From Acidocella aquatica (GTDB lineage Bacteria > Pseudomonadota > Alphaproteobacteria > Acetobacterales > Acetobacteraceae), in contig NZ_BSOS01000024.1 in NCBI RefSeq assembly GCF_030160635.1, positions 1-64,000 on the forward strand: a stretch of DNA of 64,000 nucleotides, given 5' to 3'. Under the pieces are notes generated by a model. The model saw only the letters and a program-made list of their open reading frames with translations, had not been told where the DNA came from and made no database searches. Below are positions 7,681 through 16,550 of this stretch, one piece after another. The number at the start of each line of letters is the position of its first letter. Position 1 is the stretch's first letter. A program made the position numbers and the translations under genes.

Positions 7681-7711
7681 TATTGACAATATACTCAATA
7701 AGAAATACGCA
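7681..7711 (+). promoter_or_regulatory. P450 operon promoter overlapped by a TetR-type operator
   Basis: Bases 7681-7700 form a dyad with half-sites TATTGA and TCAATA around a palindromic ATAT centre. The -35 box TTGACA (7683-7688) lies inside the left half. A -10 candidate TACGCA (7706-7711) follows after 17 bp. The region is locally AT-rich. A bound TetR dimer here would block RNA polymerase. Confidence 0.55.
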
Positions 7712-7757
7712 GACCAGGCAACAAGTCGCGGACCACGCGATATCCAGGAGGATGCCG

Positions 7758-9017
7758 ATGACACCAAGCGTTAACGACGAAGAACTCGCGCGCACCACGC
7801 CGCTTGACCAGTTCGATGTCAGCCGGCCAGAGCTATATCTGCGCGAGGGCCTGCACCCCTATTTCAAGCGCCTGCGCGATGAAGACCCCGTGCATTATTG
7901 CAAGCAAAGCGCCTACGGTCCCTACTGGTCCGTCACCCGCTTCGAAGATTGCGTGGCGATCGACACCAACCACAAGGTCTTCTCCTCCGATGCCTCCGTC
8001 GGCAGCTTCGTGCTTGACGATGCAACCCTCAATCCGGTCGTCGAAAACGGCCTCTTCCTGCCCAACTTCCTGGGCATGGACCCGCCGCGCCACGACATCC
8101 ACCGCAAAGTGGTCAGCCCCGCTGTGGCGCCCGAAAATCTTGAGCGCATCGAGCCGCTGATCCGCCAGCGCAGCCAAAAAGTGCTGGACAGCCTGTCAAT
8201 TGGCGAAACCTTCAACTGGGTTGAGCGCGTCTCCATCGAGCTGACCACGATGATGCTGGCAACCCTGCTTGACTTCAACTTCGAGGAACGCCGCAACCTG
8301 ACCCGCTGGTCCGATGTCGTCACCGCCTCGCCAGGTGATGGCGTTATCGAGAGCTGGGAGCAGCGCGAGAAGGAACTGCGCCAGTGCGAGGCCACGTTCC
8401 AGAAAATGTTCGCCGAACGCAAGGCCGCGCCGCCGAAATCCGACCTCATCTCGATGATGGCGCATTCACCCGAGATGGCCGACATCACGCCGGAGGAATT
8501 CCTCGGCACGGTCGTTCTGCTCATCGTCGGCGGCAACGACACAACGCGCAACTCGATGTCCGGTTCCGCCATGGCGGCGCATCTCTACCCGGCCGAGTTC
8601 GAGAAGGTGCGCAGCAATCAGGCGCTTATCCCAAGCGCGGTCTCCGAGACCATCCGCTGGCAAACCCCGATCGCGCATATGCGCCGCACGGCGCTCTGCG
8701 ACTATGAGTTCCGCGGCAAGCAGATCCGCAAGGGCGACAAGGTTGTCATGTGGTATCTCTCGGCCAACCGCGATGAGCGCGTCATCGCGAACCCAATGGC
8801 GTTCATAGCCGACCGCAAAAACCCGCGCCACCACATGTCCTTCGGCTTTGGCATCCACCGTTGCGTCGGCAACCGCCTCGCGGAGATGCAAGTGCGCGTA
8901 TTGTGGGAAGAATTCTTCAAGCGTTTTTCGAAAATTGAAGTCGTGGGCGAGGTAACCCGCATCCCCTCCTGCCTCATCCACGGCTACACCAGCATCCCGG
9001 TTCGCCTGAGCAAATAA
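7758..9017 (+). CDS. Cytochrome P450, CYP153-type terminal alkane/fatty-chain hydroxylase
   Basis: 419-aa soluble haem monooxygenase. The haem-binding loop [11 protein letters not shown] carries the axial Cys369. The I-helix oxygen-activation motif is GGNDTT (258-263), followed by RNS as in CYP153 enzymes. The segments [33 protein letters not shown] and [18 protein letters not shown] match that family closely. CYP153 enzymes hydroxylate n-alkanes and related chains at the terminal methyl group using a ferredoxin and an NADH reductase. ATG 7758 is chosen because a perfect AGGAGG (7746-7751) lies 6 nt upstream; ATG 7752 touches it. Ferredoxin and AlkJ-type genes follow; no reductase gene is present. 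Confidence 0.9.
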   Translation: MTPSVNDEELARTTPLDQFDVSRPELYLREGLHPYFKRLRDEDPVHYCKQSAYGPYWSVTRFEDCVAIDTNHKVFSSDASVGSFVLDDATLNPVVENGLFLPNFLGMDPPRHDIHRKVVSPAVAPENLERIEPLIRQRSQKVLDSLSIGETFNWVERVSIELTTMMLATLLDFNFEERRNLTRWSDVVTASPGDGVIESWEQREKELRQCEATFQKMFAERKAAPPKSDLISMMAHSPEMADITPEEFLGTVVLLIVGGNDTTRNSMSGSAMAAHLYPAEFEKVRSNQALIPSAVSETIRWQTPIAHMRRTALCDYEFRGKQIRKGDKVVMWYLSANRDERVIANPMAFIADRKNPRHHMSFGFGIHRCVGNRLAEMQVRVLWEEFFKRFSKIEVVGEVTRIPSCLIHGYTSIPVRLSK

Positions 9018-9056
9018 AACGCAAGCCGCAATCAATCATCTTTCAGGAATTCACCC

Positions 9057-9380
9057 ATGCCAAAAATCAAATACATAACCCATGACGGCAAGGAGTATGA
9101 CGTCGATGCCCATGAAGGCGCCTCCGTCATGGAGGCCGCCACCAGCAGCAACGTCCCGGGTATTGATGGCGATTGCGGCGGCGCGCTGGCCTGCGGCACC
9201 TGCCACATCTATGTCGATCCCGCCTGGTTCGCCAAAGCCGGAACCCCGGCGCAGGACGCGGAACAGGAAATGCTCTCCCTCCTCGACAATCGCCAGGATA
9301 ACAGCCGCCTGTCCTGCCAGATATCAATGTCAGCCGAACTCGACGGGCTGGTGGTAAGACTACCGCGCGGCCAGCACTGA
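9057..9380 (+). CDS. 2Fe-2S ferredoxin, adrenodoxin/putidaredoxin type
   Basis: 107-aa electron carrier for the upstream P450. The cluster ligands Cys40, Cys46, Cys49 (C-x5-C-x2-C in CGGALACGTC) and Cys87 are all present, in the vertebrate-type ferredoxin arrangement used by class I P450 systems. It starts 39 bp after the P450 stop with AGGA upstream, so it is co-transcribed. Reduction must come from a ferredoxin reductase encoded elsewhere. Confidence 0.92.
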   Translation: MPKIKYITHDGKEYDVDAHEGASVMEAATSSNVPGIDGDCGGALACGTCHIYVDPAWFAKAGTPAQDAEQEMLSLLDNRQDNSRLSCQISMSAELDGLVVRLPRGQH

Positions 9381-9465
9381 GGCCTGCGGTTTTGCCAAAC
9401 AAACGGGGCAGGCGGCATGTCGATAGCCCCCTGCGCGCGGTCCCATTTCAGCTTTCGGGTGTTTC

Positions 9466-11061
9466 ATGGTTGATTATATAATTGTGGGTGCCGGTTCCGC
9501 CGGCTGCGTGCTGGCCAACCGCTTGAGCGCCGACCCCGCGGTGCAGGTCACGCTTCTGGAAGCCGGAGGAAAAGACAGCAGCTTTCTCTACCACATGCCG
9601 GCCGGCCTGCTCGGTTTGATGCGTTCGGGCAAGGGCAACTGGAATTATGAATCAATCCCCCAGCCCGGCCTGAACAACCGCACCGTCTATTTCCCGCGCG
9701 GCAAGGTGCTGGGCGGCTCCAGTTCCATCAACGGCCTGGTCGTCTCGCGCGGCAACGCGGGTGATTATGACCATTGGGCGCAATGCGGCAACCAGGGCTG
9801 GTCCTACGCCGATTGTCTGCCCTACTTCAAAAAACTTGAGGACTACCCCGGCGGCAACCCGGAATATCGCGGCACCGGCGGACCTGTCGGCGTCACCCTC
9901 ACGCCGCCGCCCGAACACATGACCCCGATCGCCCGCGCCTGGATCGAGGGCGGCCTGCAGGCTGGTTTTCCCTTCAACCCTGACGTCAACGGCCCCAATC
10001 CCTACGGCATGGCGCAGATGCAGGCGAATTTCGTGGGTGGCGTGCGCCGCAGCGCCGCCGATGCCTACCTGAAACCCGCCCGCGCACGCCCAAATTTGCG
10101 GGTCATCACCGGCGCGCTGGTCAAACGCGTGGTGCTGCAAGCAGGCCGCGCCACCGGCGTTGAATACATCCAGGGCGGCCAGACAAAATTCCTCCCCGCC
10201 GCGCGTGAAGTCATCCTCTCGGGCGGCGTCATCAACTCCCCGCAGGTGTTGCAACTCTCGGGCATCGGCGCGGCGGAAGACATCACGCCGCACGGCATCG
10301 CCATGCAGCACGAACTGCCAGGCGTGGGCCGCAACCTGCGCGACCATATCGCCATTTCCCATAAGCAGCGCATCACCAAACCCTACTCCATGCTGAGCGC
10401 GCTCAAGCCGCTGGCAACGCTCAAGGCCGTGGCGCAATACCTGCTGTTCCACTCGGGCCCCACCGCCACCAGCGGGCTGGAAGCCTGGGCGCATCTCAAC
10501 TCGCGCCCCGGCCTGGAATATCCCGATATCCAGATGTACTGCGTATTGCTGATGTATAACGACCATGGCCGTGACATCATCCCCGAGGAAGGTTTCATGA
10601 CCGCGCTCAACGGCTGCCGCCCGGAGAGCACCGGCACGGTCAAAATCCGTTCCGCCGACCCCACCGTGCACCCTGAAATTGACCCGAAATTCTTCAGCGC
10701 TCCCAACGACATCCGCGTCCTGCGCGATGGCCTCAAAATCGCCCGCGAAATCGTCGCGCAAAAATCCTTCGATGATTTCCGCGGCACCGAATTCGCCCCC
10801 GGCGCCAGCGCAACGTCAGATGCCGATCTCGACGCCTACATCCGCGCCAACGCCGCCACGCTCTATCACCCTGTTGGCACCTGCAAGATGGGTTCCGACG
10901 ACATGGCAGTGGTGGATTCCTCCCTGCGTGTGCGCGGCGTTGATGCCTTGCGCGTCGCCGATGCCTCGATCATGCCCAACATCATCAGCGGCAACACCAA
11001 CTTCCCAACCATGATGATCGGCGAGAAAGCTGCGGACATGATTTTGGGCAAACACGCATGA
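9466..11061 (+). CDS. alkJ: GMC-family FAD alcohol dehydrogenase, AlkJ-like
   Basis: 531-aa flavoprotein of the glucose-methanol-choline family. The N terminus has the FAD Rossmann motif GAGSAG (8-13). GGSSSINGLV follows near residue 85. The C-terminal region has YHPVGTCKMG with the catalytic His and the closing SGNTNFPTMMIGEKAAD signature. AlkJ-type enzymes oxidise medium-chain primary alcohols to aldehydes and pass electrons to the respiratory chain. Directly after a CYP153/ferredoxin pair, it would take the product of terminal hydroxylation. Choline dehydrogenase is a paralogous alternative, but its usual BetB/BetI neighbours are missing. Confidence 0.85.
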   Translation: MVDYIIVGAGSAGCVLANRLSADPAVQVTLLEAGGKDSSFLYHMPAGLLGLMRSGKGNWNYESIPQPGLNNRTVYFPRGKVLGGSSSINGLVVSRGNAGDYDHWAQCGNQGWSYADCLPYFKKLEDYPGGNPEYRGTGGPVGVTLTPPPEHMTPIARAWIEGGLQAGFPFNPDVNGPNPYGMAQMQANFVGGVRRSAADAYLKPARARPNLRVITGALVKRVVLQAGRATGVEYIQGGQTKFLPAAREVILSGGVINSPQVLQLSGIGAAEDITPHGIAMQHELPGVGRNLRDHIAISHKQRITKPYSMLSALKPLATLKAVAQYLLFHSGPTATSGLEAWAHLNSRPGLEYPDIQMYCVLLMYNDHGRDIIPEEGFMTALNGCRPESTGTVKIRSADPTVHPEIDPKFFSAPNDIRVLRDGLKIAREIVAQKSFDDFRGTEFAPGASATSDADLDAYIRANAATLYHPVGTCKMGSDDMAVVDSSLRVRGVDALRVADASIMPNIISGNTNFPTMMIGEKAADMILGKHA

Positions 11062-11088
11062 GCGCGCAGGCCTTCGGCCCATGCGCGC
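11062..11088. terminator. GC-rich hairpin between convergent genes (possible terminator)
   Basis: GCGCGC (11062-11067) and GGCC pair with GGCC and GCGCGC (11083-11088) around TTC. There is no T-run, so termination activity is uncertain. It lies between the converging alkJ and copZ. Confidence 0.35.
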
Positions 11089-11107
11089 GCATCGCCCGCC
11101 TGTGTCC

Positions 11108-11320
11108 TTAACTGGGCGTCACGCTAAACCCGGCCTCCCGGATCGCCTCGATGAACTGCTGCGCCTGCGCATCTCCGCCGATCACCACCTTCTTGCTCTG
11201 CAGGTCGGCGGCAACGGTGGCGTGGGGGTCAACCCCCTGCACCGCGGCGGTAATCGCCCGCACGCAAGAGGAACAATCCATATCAGGCACGGTGACTTGC
11301 AAACTGGTCTCGCTGGCCAT
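11108..11320 (-). CDS. copZ: Heavy-metal-associated (HMA) domain copper chaperone
   Basis: 70-aa single HMA domain (beta-alpha-beta-beta-alpha-beta). The motif is MDCSSC, so both metal-binding cysteines are present in the usual loop. Such proteins carry Cu(I) to P-type ATPases. It starts at ATG 11320 with GGAGAAAA upstream. It is divergent from copA across a short region holding a MerR/CueR-type promoter, which fits a copper tolerance unit. Confidence 0.85.
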   Translation of the reverse strand: MASETSLQVTVPDMDCSSCVRAITAAVQGVDPHATVAADLQSKKVVIGGDAQAQQFIEAIREAGFSVTPS

Positions 11321-11340
11321 GATTTTCTCCTTGATTACAC

Positions 11341-11371
11341 ATAGTAAGTAGTTTCCCCCCGGCAAGGTCAA
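11341..11371 (-). promoter_or_regulatory. MerR/CueR-type promoter for copZ (19-bp spacer)
   Basis: On the minus strand, -35 TTGACC (11371-11366) and -10 TACTAT (11346-11341) are separated by 19 bp. This long spacer is typical of promoters activated by MerR-family regulators. The spacer begins TTGCC and contains GGGGGGAAA, a partial dyad like CueR operators (ACCTTcCC...GGgAAGGT). A second divergent TTGACC at 11375-11380 creates a near-perfect palindrome, GGTCAAG-C-CTTGACC (11366-11380). Confidence 0.55.
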
Positions 11372-11409
11372 GCCTTGACCGCCCCGCGATGGGAGCCACA
11401 TACTCCCGC

Positions 11410-13497
11410 ATGGACCAGCCTGTTACGCCCGCGCGGACAATCGACCTCGCCATCGGCGGCATGACCTGCGCCAGCTGCGTCTCCCGGGTCGAAAAAGCCC
11501 TTGGCAAGGTTCCCGGCGTGCAGAGCGTCGCGGTTAATCTCGCCACCGAGAGCGCGCATCTGCTCGCCGCCCCCGGCACCAGCATGGAGGCTCTCACGGC
11601 AGCAGTCGCCCGCGCGGGCTATACAGCCGAGCTGCGCGCCCAGGCCAGGCCGCAATCCCACCGGCGCGAGAAGCTGGAGCTCATCGCCGCCGTCGCGCTG
11701 TCCGCGCCGTTATTCGCCTCCATGCTTGTCCCCCTGCCGGGCGGGCTGGAGCTCGCCCTCGCCACGCTCATGCAATTCTGGCTTGGCGCCCGCTTCTACA
11801 TCGCGGGTTTCAAGGCCCTGCGCGCGGGTGCCGCCAATATGGATGTTTTGGTCGCCCTTGGCACCACCGCCGCCTACGGCCTCTCGCTGTGGGATTTCGC
11901 CACCACCGGGCCGCTCTACTTTGAGTCCTCGGCCGCCATCATCACCTTCATCCGCCTCGGCAAATTCCTCGAATCCCGCGTCAAGCGCGAGGCCGCCGGC
12001 GCCATCACCGGCCTCAACAGCCTGCGCCCGGCCCTGGCACATGTGCCAGGGCGCGGCGATGTCGCGGTGCAAAGCCTCATCCCCGGCGACGAGGTGGAGC
12101 TGCGCCCCGGCGAGCGTGTCCCGGCTGACGGCGTGATTCTCAGCGGCACCTCCAGCCTGGATGAAAGCCCGCTCACCGGCGAATCCCTCCCCGTTGCCCG
12201 CGCCCCCGGCGAGCACCTGCTGGCTGGCGCCCTCAACCTGGATGGCGTGCTCCGCCTGCGTGTCACCTCCCGCGCGGGGGAGTCCTTCCTCGACCGCATC
12301 GCCCGGCTGATCGAGGCGGCCCAGGCCTCCAAGGCGCGGGTGCAGCATCTGGCGGACCGTGTGGCAGCCGTCTTCGTGCCGGTCATCATGGTCATCGCCG
12401 CGTTCACCTTCCTCGGCTGGCTGCTGCACGGCGCCACCCTGGCCACCGCCATCATCAATGCCGTCTCCGTGCTGGTCATCGCCTGCCCCTGCGCGCTCGG
12501 CCTGGCCACCCCAGCCGCCATCCTGGCCGGCACCGGCGCCGCCGCCCGGCTGGGCATCCTGCTGCGCAATGCCGACGCGATAGAGACCGCCGCGCATGTC
12601 AACATGGTGGTGTTCGACAAAACCGGCACCCTCACCAGCGGCCAGCCCCACCTCACTGACATCCCCTTCCTGCGCGGCATCACCGTTGAGCGCGCGCTGG
12701 ACATCGCCTCCGCCCTGGCCGCGTCCGACACGCACCCGCTCGCCTCGGCCCTGCGCCGGCCAAGCCCGCCCCAGGCCGAGGCGGTGCGCATTCTCCCCGG
12801 CCGCGGCGTGGAAGGCACCATCGCCGGGCAACGCTATATTCTCGGGTCTGCCGCGCTCATAGCGGATGCCGGCGGCACCGCCCCGGAGGTCGCAACCACC
12901 GCCACGCTCTCCTACTTGGCCCGGGCGGACGGCACCTGCCTCGCCGCCTTCGCCTTCGCCGACACCTTGCGCCCCGGCGCCCGCGCGGCGATCGAGCGCC
13001 TGAAATCCATGGGCATCGGCGTCATGCTGCTTTCGGGCGACCGCGAGGCCGCGGCCCAGGCCGTGGGCCAGGAACTCGGCATCGAACAAATCATCGCCCA
13101 CGCCACGCCGGAGCAGAAAATCGCCACCATCCAGGCCCTGCACGCGGCGGGCAAAACCGCCGCCATGGTCGGCGACGGCGTTAACGACGCCCCGGCCCTG
13201 GCCGCCGCCAGCCTCGGCATGGCGATGGGGCAGGGCGCCGATGCCGCCATCGAGGCCGCCGATGTCTCCCTGCTACGGCCAGACCTCGCTCTGGTGCCCG
13301 ACGCCCTGGCGCTCTCCCGCCAGACCTGGAGCGTGCTCTGGCAGGGGCTGTTCTGGGCGATGATCTACAACCTCATCGGCATCCCGGCGGCCGCCTTCGG
13401 CCTGCTCAGCCCCACCATCGCAGGCGCCGCCATGGCCGCCTCCTCGGTTTGCGTGGTCGCCAACGCGCTGCGCCTGCGCAAATGGCGGCAAAAATGA
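11410..13497 (+). CDS. copA: Copper-exporting P1B-type ATPase
   Basis: ~695-aa inner-membrane pump exporting Cu(I) from the cytoplasm. In order: one N-terminal HMA domain (GMTCASC), transmembrane helices, TGES actuator loop, the CPC ion site in IACPCALGLATP, phosphorylation motif DKTGT, the THPLA nucleotide-domain motif and GDGVNDAPAL. The last helices carry YN and MxxSS, the Cu(I)-specific P1B-1 signature. ATG 11389 is also in frame (702 aa). ATG 11410 is preferred because a divergent TTGACC with an 18-bp-spaced CATACT would place the transcript start at about that ATG, suggesting a leaderless message. No Shine-Dalgarno precedes either start. Confidence 0.93.
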   Translation: MDQPVTPARTIDLAIGGMTCASCVSRVEKALGKVPGVQSVAVNLATESAHLLAAPGTSMEALTAAVARAGYTAELRAQARPQSHRREKLELIAAVALSAPLFASMLVPLPGGLELALATLMQFWLGARFYIAGFKALRAGAANMDVLVALGTTAAYGLSLWDFATTGPLYFESSAAIITFIRLGKFLESRVKREAAGAITGLNSLRPALAHVPGRGDVAVQSLIPGDEVELRPGERVPADGVILSGTSSLDESPLTGESLPVARAPGEHLLAGALNLDGVLRLRVTSRAGESFLDRIARLIEAAQASKARVQHLADRVAAVFVPVIMVIAAFTFLGWLLHGATLATAIINAVSVLVIACPCALGLATPAAILAGTGAAARLGILLRNADAIETAAHVNMVVFDKTGTLTSGQPHLTDIPFLRGITVERALDIASALAASDTHPLASALRRPSPPQAEAVRILPGRGVEGTIAGQRYILGSAALIADAGGTAPEVATTATLSYLARADGTCLAAFAFADTLRPGARAAIERLKSMGIGVMLLSGDREAAAQAVGQELGIEQIIAHATPEQKIATIQALHAAGKTAAMVGDGVNDAPALAAASLGMAMGQGADAAIEAADVSLLRPDLALVPDALALSRQTWSVLWQGLFWAMIYNLIGIPAAAFGLLSPTIAGAAMAASSVCVVANALRLRKWRQK

Positions 13498-13642
13498 GCG
13501 AGTCCGCCTTCCCCCATGCCTCCACCGGCGGTAAACCTTGACTTTGCGCCCCGCTTTGCCGATAGGAGGCCTGAGGAAAATAGCGCGGTTTGCGCTAGGC
13601 GCGTTGTCGCGCGCACGACCACAACACGAACGGGTTCAATTT

Positions 13643-15400
13643 TTGTCAGACACTCCTGAGACCGGCGCACAGACCACTGCGCTCGATGAGACTATTCAAG
13701 ACACCGGCGCGGAGCACCTCGCCGTAAGCGGAATCATTGAGACTCCAGCCGCCGCGCCGGATGTGCCAGACCCGGCCGGGCCGGAGCCTGTTCAAGAGTC
13801 CGACGAAGCCGACGCCGACGAGCGCGTCGCCGAGGATGCCGCCGCCGAAGCCGATGGCTTTGCCCCGCTTGGCCTCTCCGAACCCATTTTGCGCGCCCTG
13901 CACGACAAGGGCTACCTCCGCCCCACGCCGATCCAGGCCCAGGCCATCCCCACCGTTCTCATGGGGCGCGACGTTCTCGGCTGCGCCCAGACAGGCACCG
14001 GCAAAACCGCGGGCTTCACCCTCCCGCTGCTTGACATTCTCTCAGGCAGCCGCGCCCGCGCCCGCATGCCCCGCTCGCTCATCCTCGAGCCGACGCGCGA
14101 ACTCGCCCTCCAGGTCGCCGAAAACTTCGTCGCCTACGGCAAATACCTCAAGCTCAATCACGCGCTGTTGATCGGCGGCGAGAGCATGTCCGACCAGAAG
14201 GACGCGCTGGCCAAGGGCGTTGATGTGCTCATCGCCACCCCCGGCCGCCTTATCGACCTGTTCGAGCGCGGCGGCCTGCTGCTGCGCGACGTGCGCGTGC
14301 TGGTGATCGACGAAGCCGACCGCATGCTGGACATGGGCTTCATCCCCGACATTGAGCGCATCGTCGCCATGCTCCCCGCCACCCGCCAGACGCTCTTTTT
14401 CTCCGCCACCATGGCGCCCGAAATCCGCCGCCTGGCCGACGCCTTCCTGAGCAACCCGAAGGAGATCACCGTCTCCAAACCGGCCTCGGTCGCCACCACC
14501 ATCACCTCCGGCCTGGTGCTGGTCAACGAGCATGACAAGCGCGAGGCCCTGCGCCGCCTCATCCGCTCCGAGGACGTGCAGAACGCGCTGATCTTCTGCA
14601 ACCGCAAGCGCGATGTCGACATTCTGCTCAAATCCCTCCTCAAACACGGCTTCTCCGCGGGCGCCCTGCATGGTGACCTGGCGCAATCCGTGCGCTTCGC
14701 CACCCTCGAAAAATTCAAGGCCGGCGAACTGCGCCTCCTGGTCTGCTCCGACGTCGCCGCCCGCGGCATCGACATCGGCGGCCTCAGCCATGTGTTCAAT
14801 TTTGACGTGCCGCATCATTGCGAAGACTATGTCCATCGCATCGGCCGCACCGGCCGCGCCGGCAAGGAAGGCCGCGCCTTCACCATCGCCACGCCCGATG
14901 ACCGCCTGGCCGTCGAAGCCGTCGAAAAACTGATCGCCGCCCCCATCCCGCGCATCGAGATCCCGGGGTTGGATATCGTCGAATGGGCCGAGGGCGATGG
15001 CCGCCGCGGCCGTGGCGGCCGCACAGGCCGTGGCAAACCCGCCGCCAAGGCGCCCGCCCGCCCCGCCAAGGCCCCCGCCAAGGCCAAGGAGGAAGAACCC
15101 GCCCGTGAGCGTGAGCGCGAACCAGCCCGCGAGCGCACCCCGCGCCCGCCACGCGGCGAGCCGCGCCGTGAGGAGCCAGCCGCCCGCGTCGAGGAACCCC
15201 GCCGCCGCGAGCCGCGCACCATCTACGCGAGCGACAACAACGGCCCCAGCGTGCGCGGTTTCGGCGCCGATGTCCCGGCCTTCATGCTCATCCGCAAGCG
15301 CGGCCCGCTCGCCGCCATTCTGGACGAGCCAAACGAGACCGAGGAAGACGATGTGGTTCAGCCCGGCGATGCCAGCAACGGCGAGGGCATCGCGGCTTGA
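13643..15400 (+). CDS. DEAD-box ATP-dependent RNA helicase (RhlE/DeaD type)
   Basis: Cytoplasmic RNA helicase of about 585 aa. It has an acidic Ala/Glu-rich N-terminal extension (~70 aa), the Q motif (LRPTPIQ), Walker A AQTGTGKT, PTREL, ATPGR, DEAD (VIDEADRMLDMGF), SAT, ARGIDI and HRIGRTGRAG. The basic C-terminal tail is rich in Arg/Glu/Pro/Ala, probably RNA-binding and disordered. The roles of such helicases are ribosome assembly, mRNA decay and cold adaptation. The start is uncertain. TTG 13643 (MSDTPE...) is chosen, but the frame is open upstream to a TTG at 13538 that coincides with a possible -35 box. Confidence 0.88.
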   Translation: MSDTPETGAQTTALDETIQDTGAEHLAVSGIIETPAAAPDVPDPAGPEPVQESDEADADERVAEDAAAEADGFAPLGLSEPILRALHDKGYLRPTPIQAQAIPTVLMGRDVLGCAQTGTGKTAGFTLPLLDILSGSRARARMPRSLILEPTRELALQVAENFVAYGKYLKLNHALLIGGESMSDQKDALAKGVDVLIATPGRLIDLFERGGLLLRDVRVLVIDEADRMLDMGFIPDIERIVAMLPATRQTLFFSATMAPEIRRLADAFLSNPKEITVSKPASVATTITSGLVLVNEHDKREALRRLIRSEDVQNALIFCNRKRDVDILLKSLLKHGFSAGALHGDLAQSVRFATLEKFKAGELRLLVCSDVAARGIDIGGLSHVFNFDVPHHCEDYVHRIGRTGRAGKEGRAFTIATPDDRLAVEAVEKLIAAPIPRIEIPGLDIVEWAEGDGRRGRGGRTGRGKPAAKAPARPAKAPAKAKEEEPAREREREPARERTPRPPRGEPRREEPAARVEEPRRREPRTIYASDNNGPSVRGFGADVPAFMLIRKRGPLAAILDEPNETEEDDVVQPGDASNGEGIAA

Positions 15401-15445
15401 CCTTCAAGCCCGCTTCGCCTCTCCACCCCGGCCTGAACTAACCCC

Positions 15446-16522
15446 ATGAGCCACTGCCTCCACTTTGGCATCTGCGGCGGCTGCGCCACGGATACCCTGG
15501 CCGCGCCGCAAAAATCCCTGGCGCTGTCTCAGGCTTTGGCCAGAGCCGGGTTCGCGGACGCCCCTTTGTCCCCGCTGGTGGAAACCCCGCTGCGCAGCCG
15601 CCGCCGCGCGGACCTCGGCGCCACCCGCAAAGCCGGTGACATCTCTCTCGGCCTGCACCGCACAGCCAGCCCCGCGGTGGTTGACATGCGCGAATGCGCG
15701 CTGCTCCTGCCGGAAATCGTGGCGCTGCTGCCTGATCTACGAATCCTCCTGCGCAGCCTTCAGGCTTTCCGCAGCACCGGCGCCGTCGTCATCAACTGGC
15801 TCGACAATGGCCCGGATATCCTGCTGCGCATGGACGCCGCATTCACCGGCCCCGACCGCACCAAGATCATCGCCTTCGCCCGCGCCCACAACGCGCCGCG
15901 CATCAGCATCGCCACGGGGGCTGAACTGCCCGAGCCAGCGGTCATCCTGCAAACCCCCGCCATCAGCTTCTCCGGCGTCCCGGTAGACCCCCCGCCGGGC
16001 GGCTTTCTCCAGGCCAGCCGGGCAGGGGAGGCAGCCATCATCGCTGCCGTGCTCGCGGGCCTGCCCAAACTCAGCCTCAAATCGCGCATCGTCGAACTCT
16101 ACGCAGGTGCCGGCACCCTCTCCTTCGCCCTCGCGCAGCACGCGCGGGTGGAGGCCTATGAGGGCGATGCCAGCGCCACCCAATCGCAGGACAAAGCCAT
16201 CCGCCTGAACAATCTGGCCGGGCGCATGCGCGTCACCCAGCGCGACCTCCACCGCCGCCCCCTGCAAGCCGCCGACATGGCCGGCGCCAAAGCCGTGGTC
16301 CTAGACCCCCCCTACGCCGGCGCCACCACCCAAATGCGCTTTTTAGCCGCCAGCGGCGTTGCCCGCATCATCTATGTAAGCTGCAACCCCGACGCTTTGG
16401 CCACCGACGCCGCCGTGTTGCGCCGCGCCGGATATTTGGTCCGCAACGCCACGCCGATCGACCAGTTTCCGTATTCGGAAAATGTTGAGAGCGTGGTGGT
16501 GTTTGAGAAGTTAAAAAGTTAA
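15446..16522 (+). CDS. 23S rRNA (uracil-C5)-methyltransferase, RlmC/RlmD family
   Basis: 358-aa SAM-dependent RNA methyltransferase. A [4Fe-4S] site is formed by Cys4, Cys10, Cys13 and Cys84. The SAM motif is VELYAGAGTLSFAL. The nucleophile is Cys313 in YVSCNPDAL. The general base Glu lies near the C terminus (YSENVESVVVFEKL). No TRAM domain precedes the cluster, which favours the shorter RlmC-like subtype over RlmD or TrmA. It methylates C5 of a uridine, most likely in 23S rRNA. It starts 45 bp after the helicase, so the two may share a ribosome-maturation operon. The AT-rich islet begins directly downstream. Confidence 0.85.
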   Translation: MSHCLHFGICGGCATDTLAAPQKSLALSQALARAGFADAPLSPLVETPLRSRRRADLGATRKAGDISLGLHRTASPAVVDMRECALLLPEIVALLPDLRILLRSLQAFRSTGAVVINWLDNGPDILLRMDAAFTGPDRTKIIAFARAHNAPRISIATGAELPEPAVILQTPAISFSGVPVDPPPGGFLQASRAGEAAIIAAVLAGLPKLSLKSRIVELYAGAGTLSFALAQHARVEAYEGDASATQSQDKAIRLNNLAGRMRVTQRDLHRRPLQAADMAGAKAVVLDPPYAGATTQMRFLAASGVARIIYVSCNPDALATDAAVLRRAGYLVRNATPIDQFPYSENVESVVVFEKLKS

Positions 16523-16550
16523 TCTTTCGAATAGATTCAAAGATTGATAA

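Noticed and set aside
13538-13569. Helicase start at TTG 13538 or a promoter TTGACT-17-GATAGG with AGGAGG
   Set aside because: The -10 match is weak and no start codon is properly spaced from the AGGAGG. Neither reading is secure, so only the later TTG 13643 was used as start.
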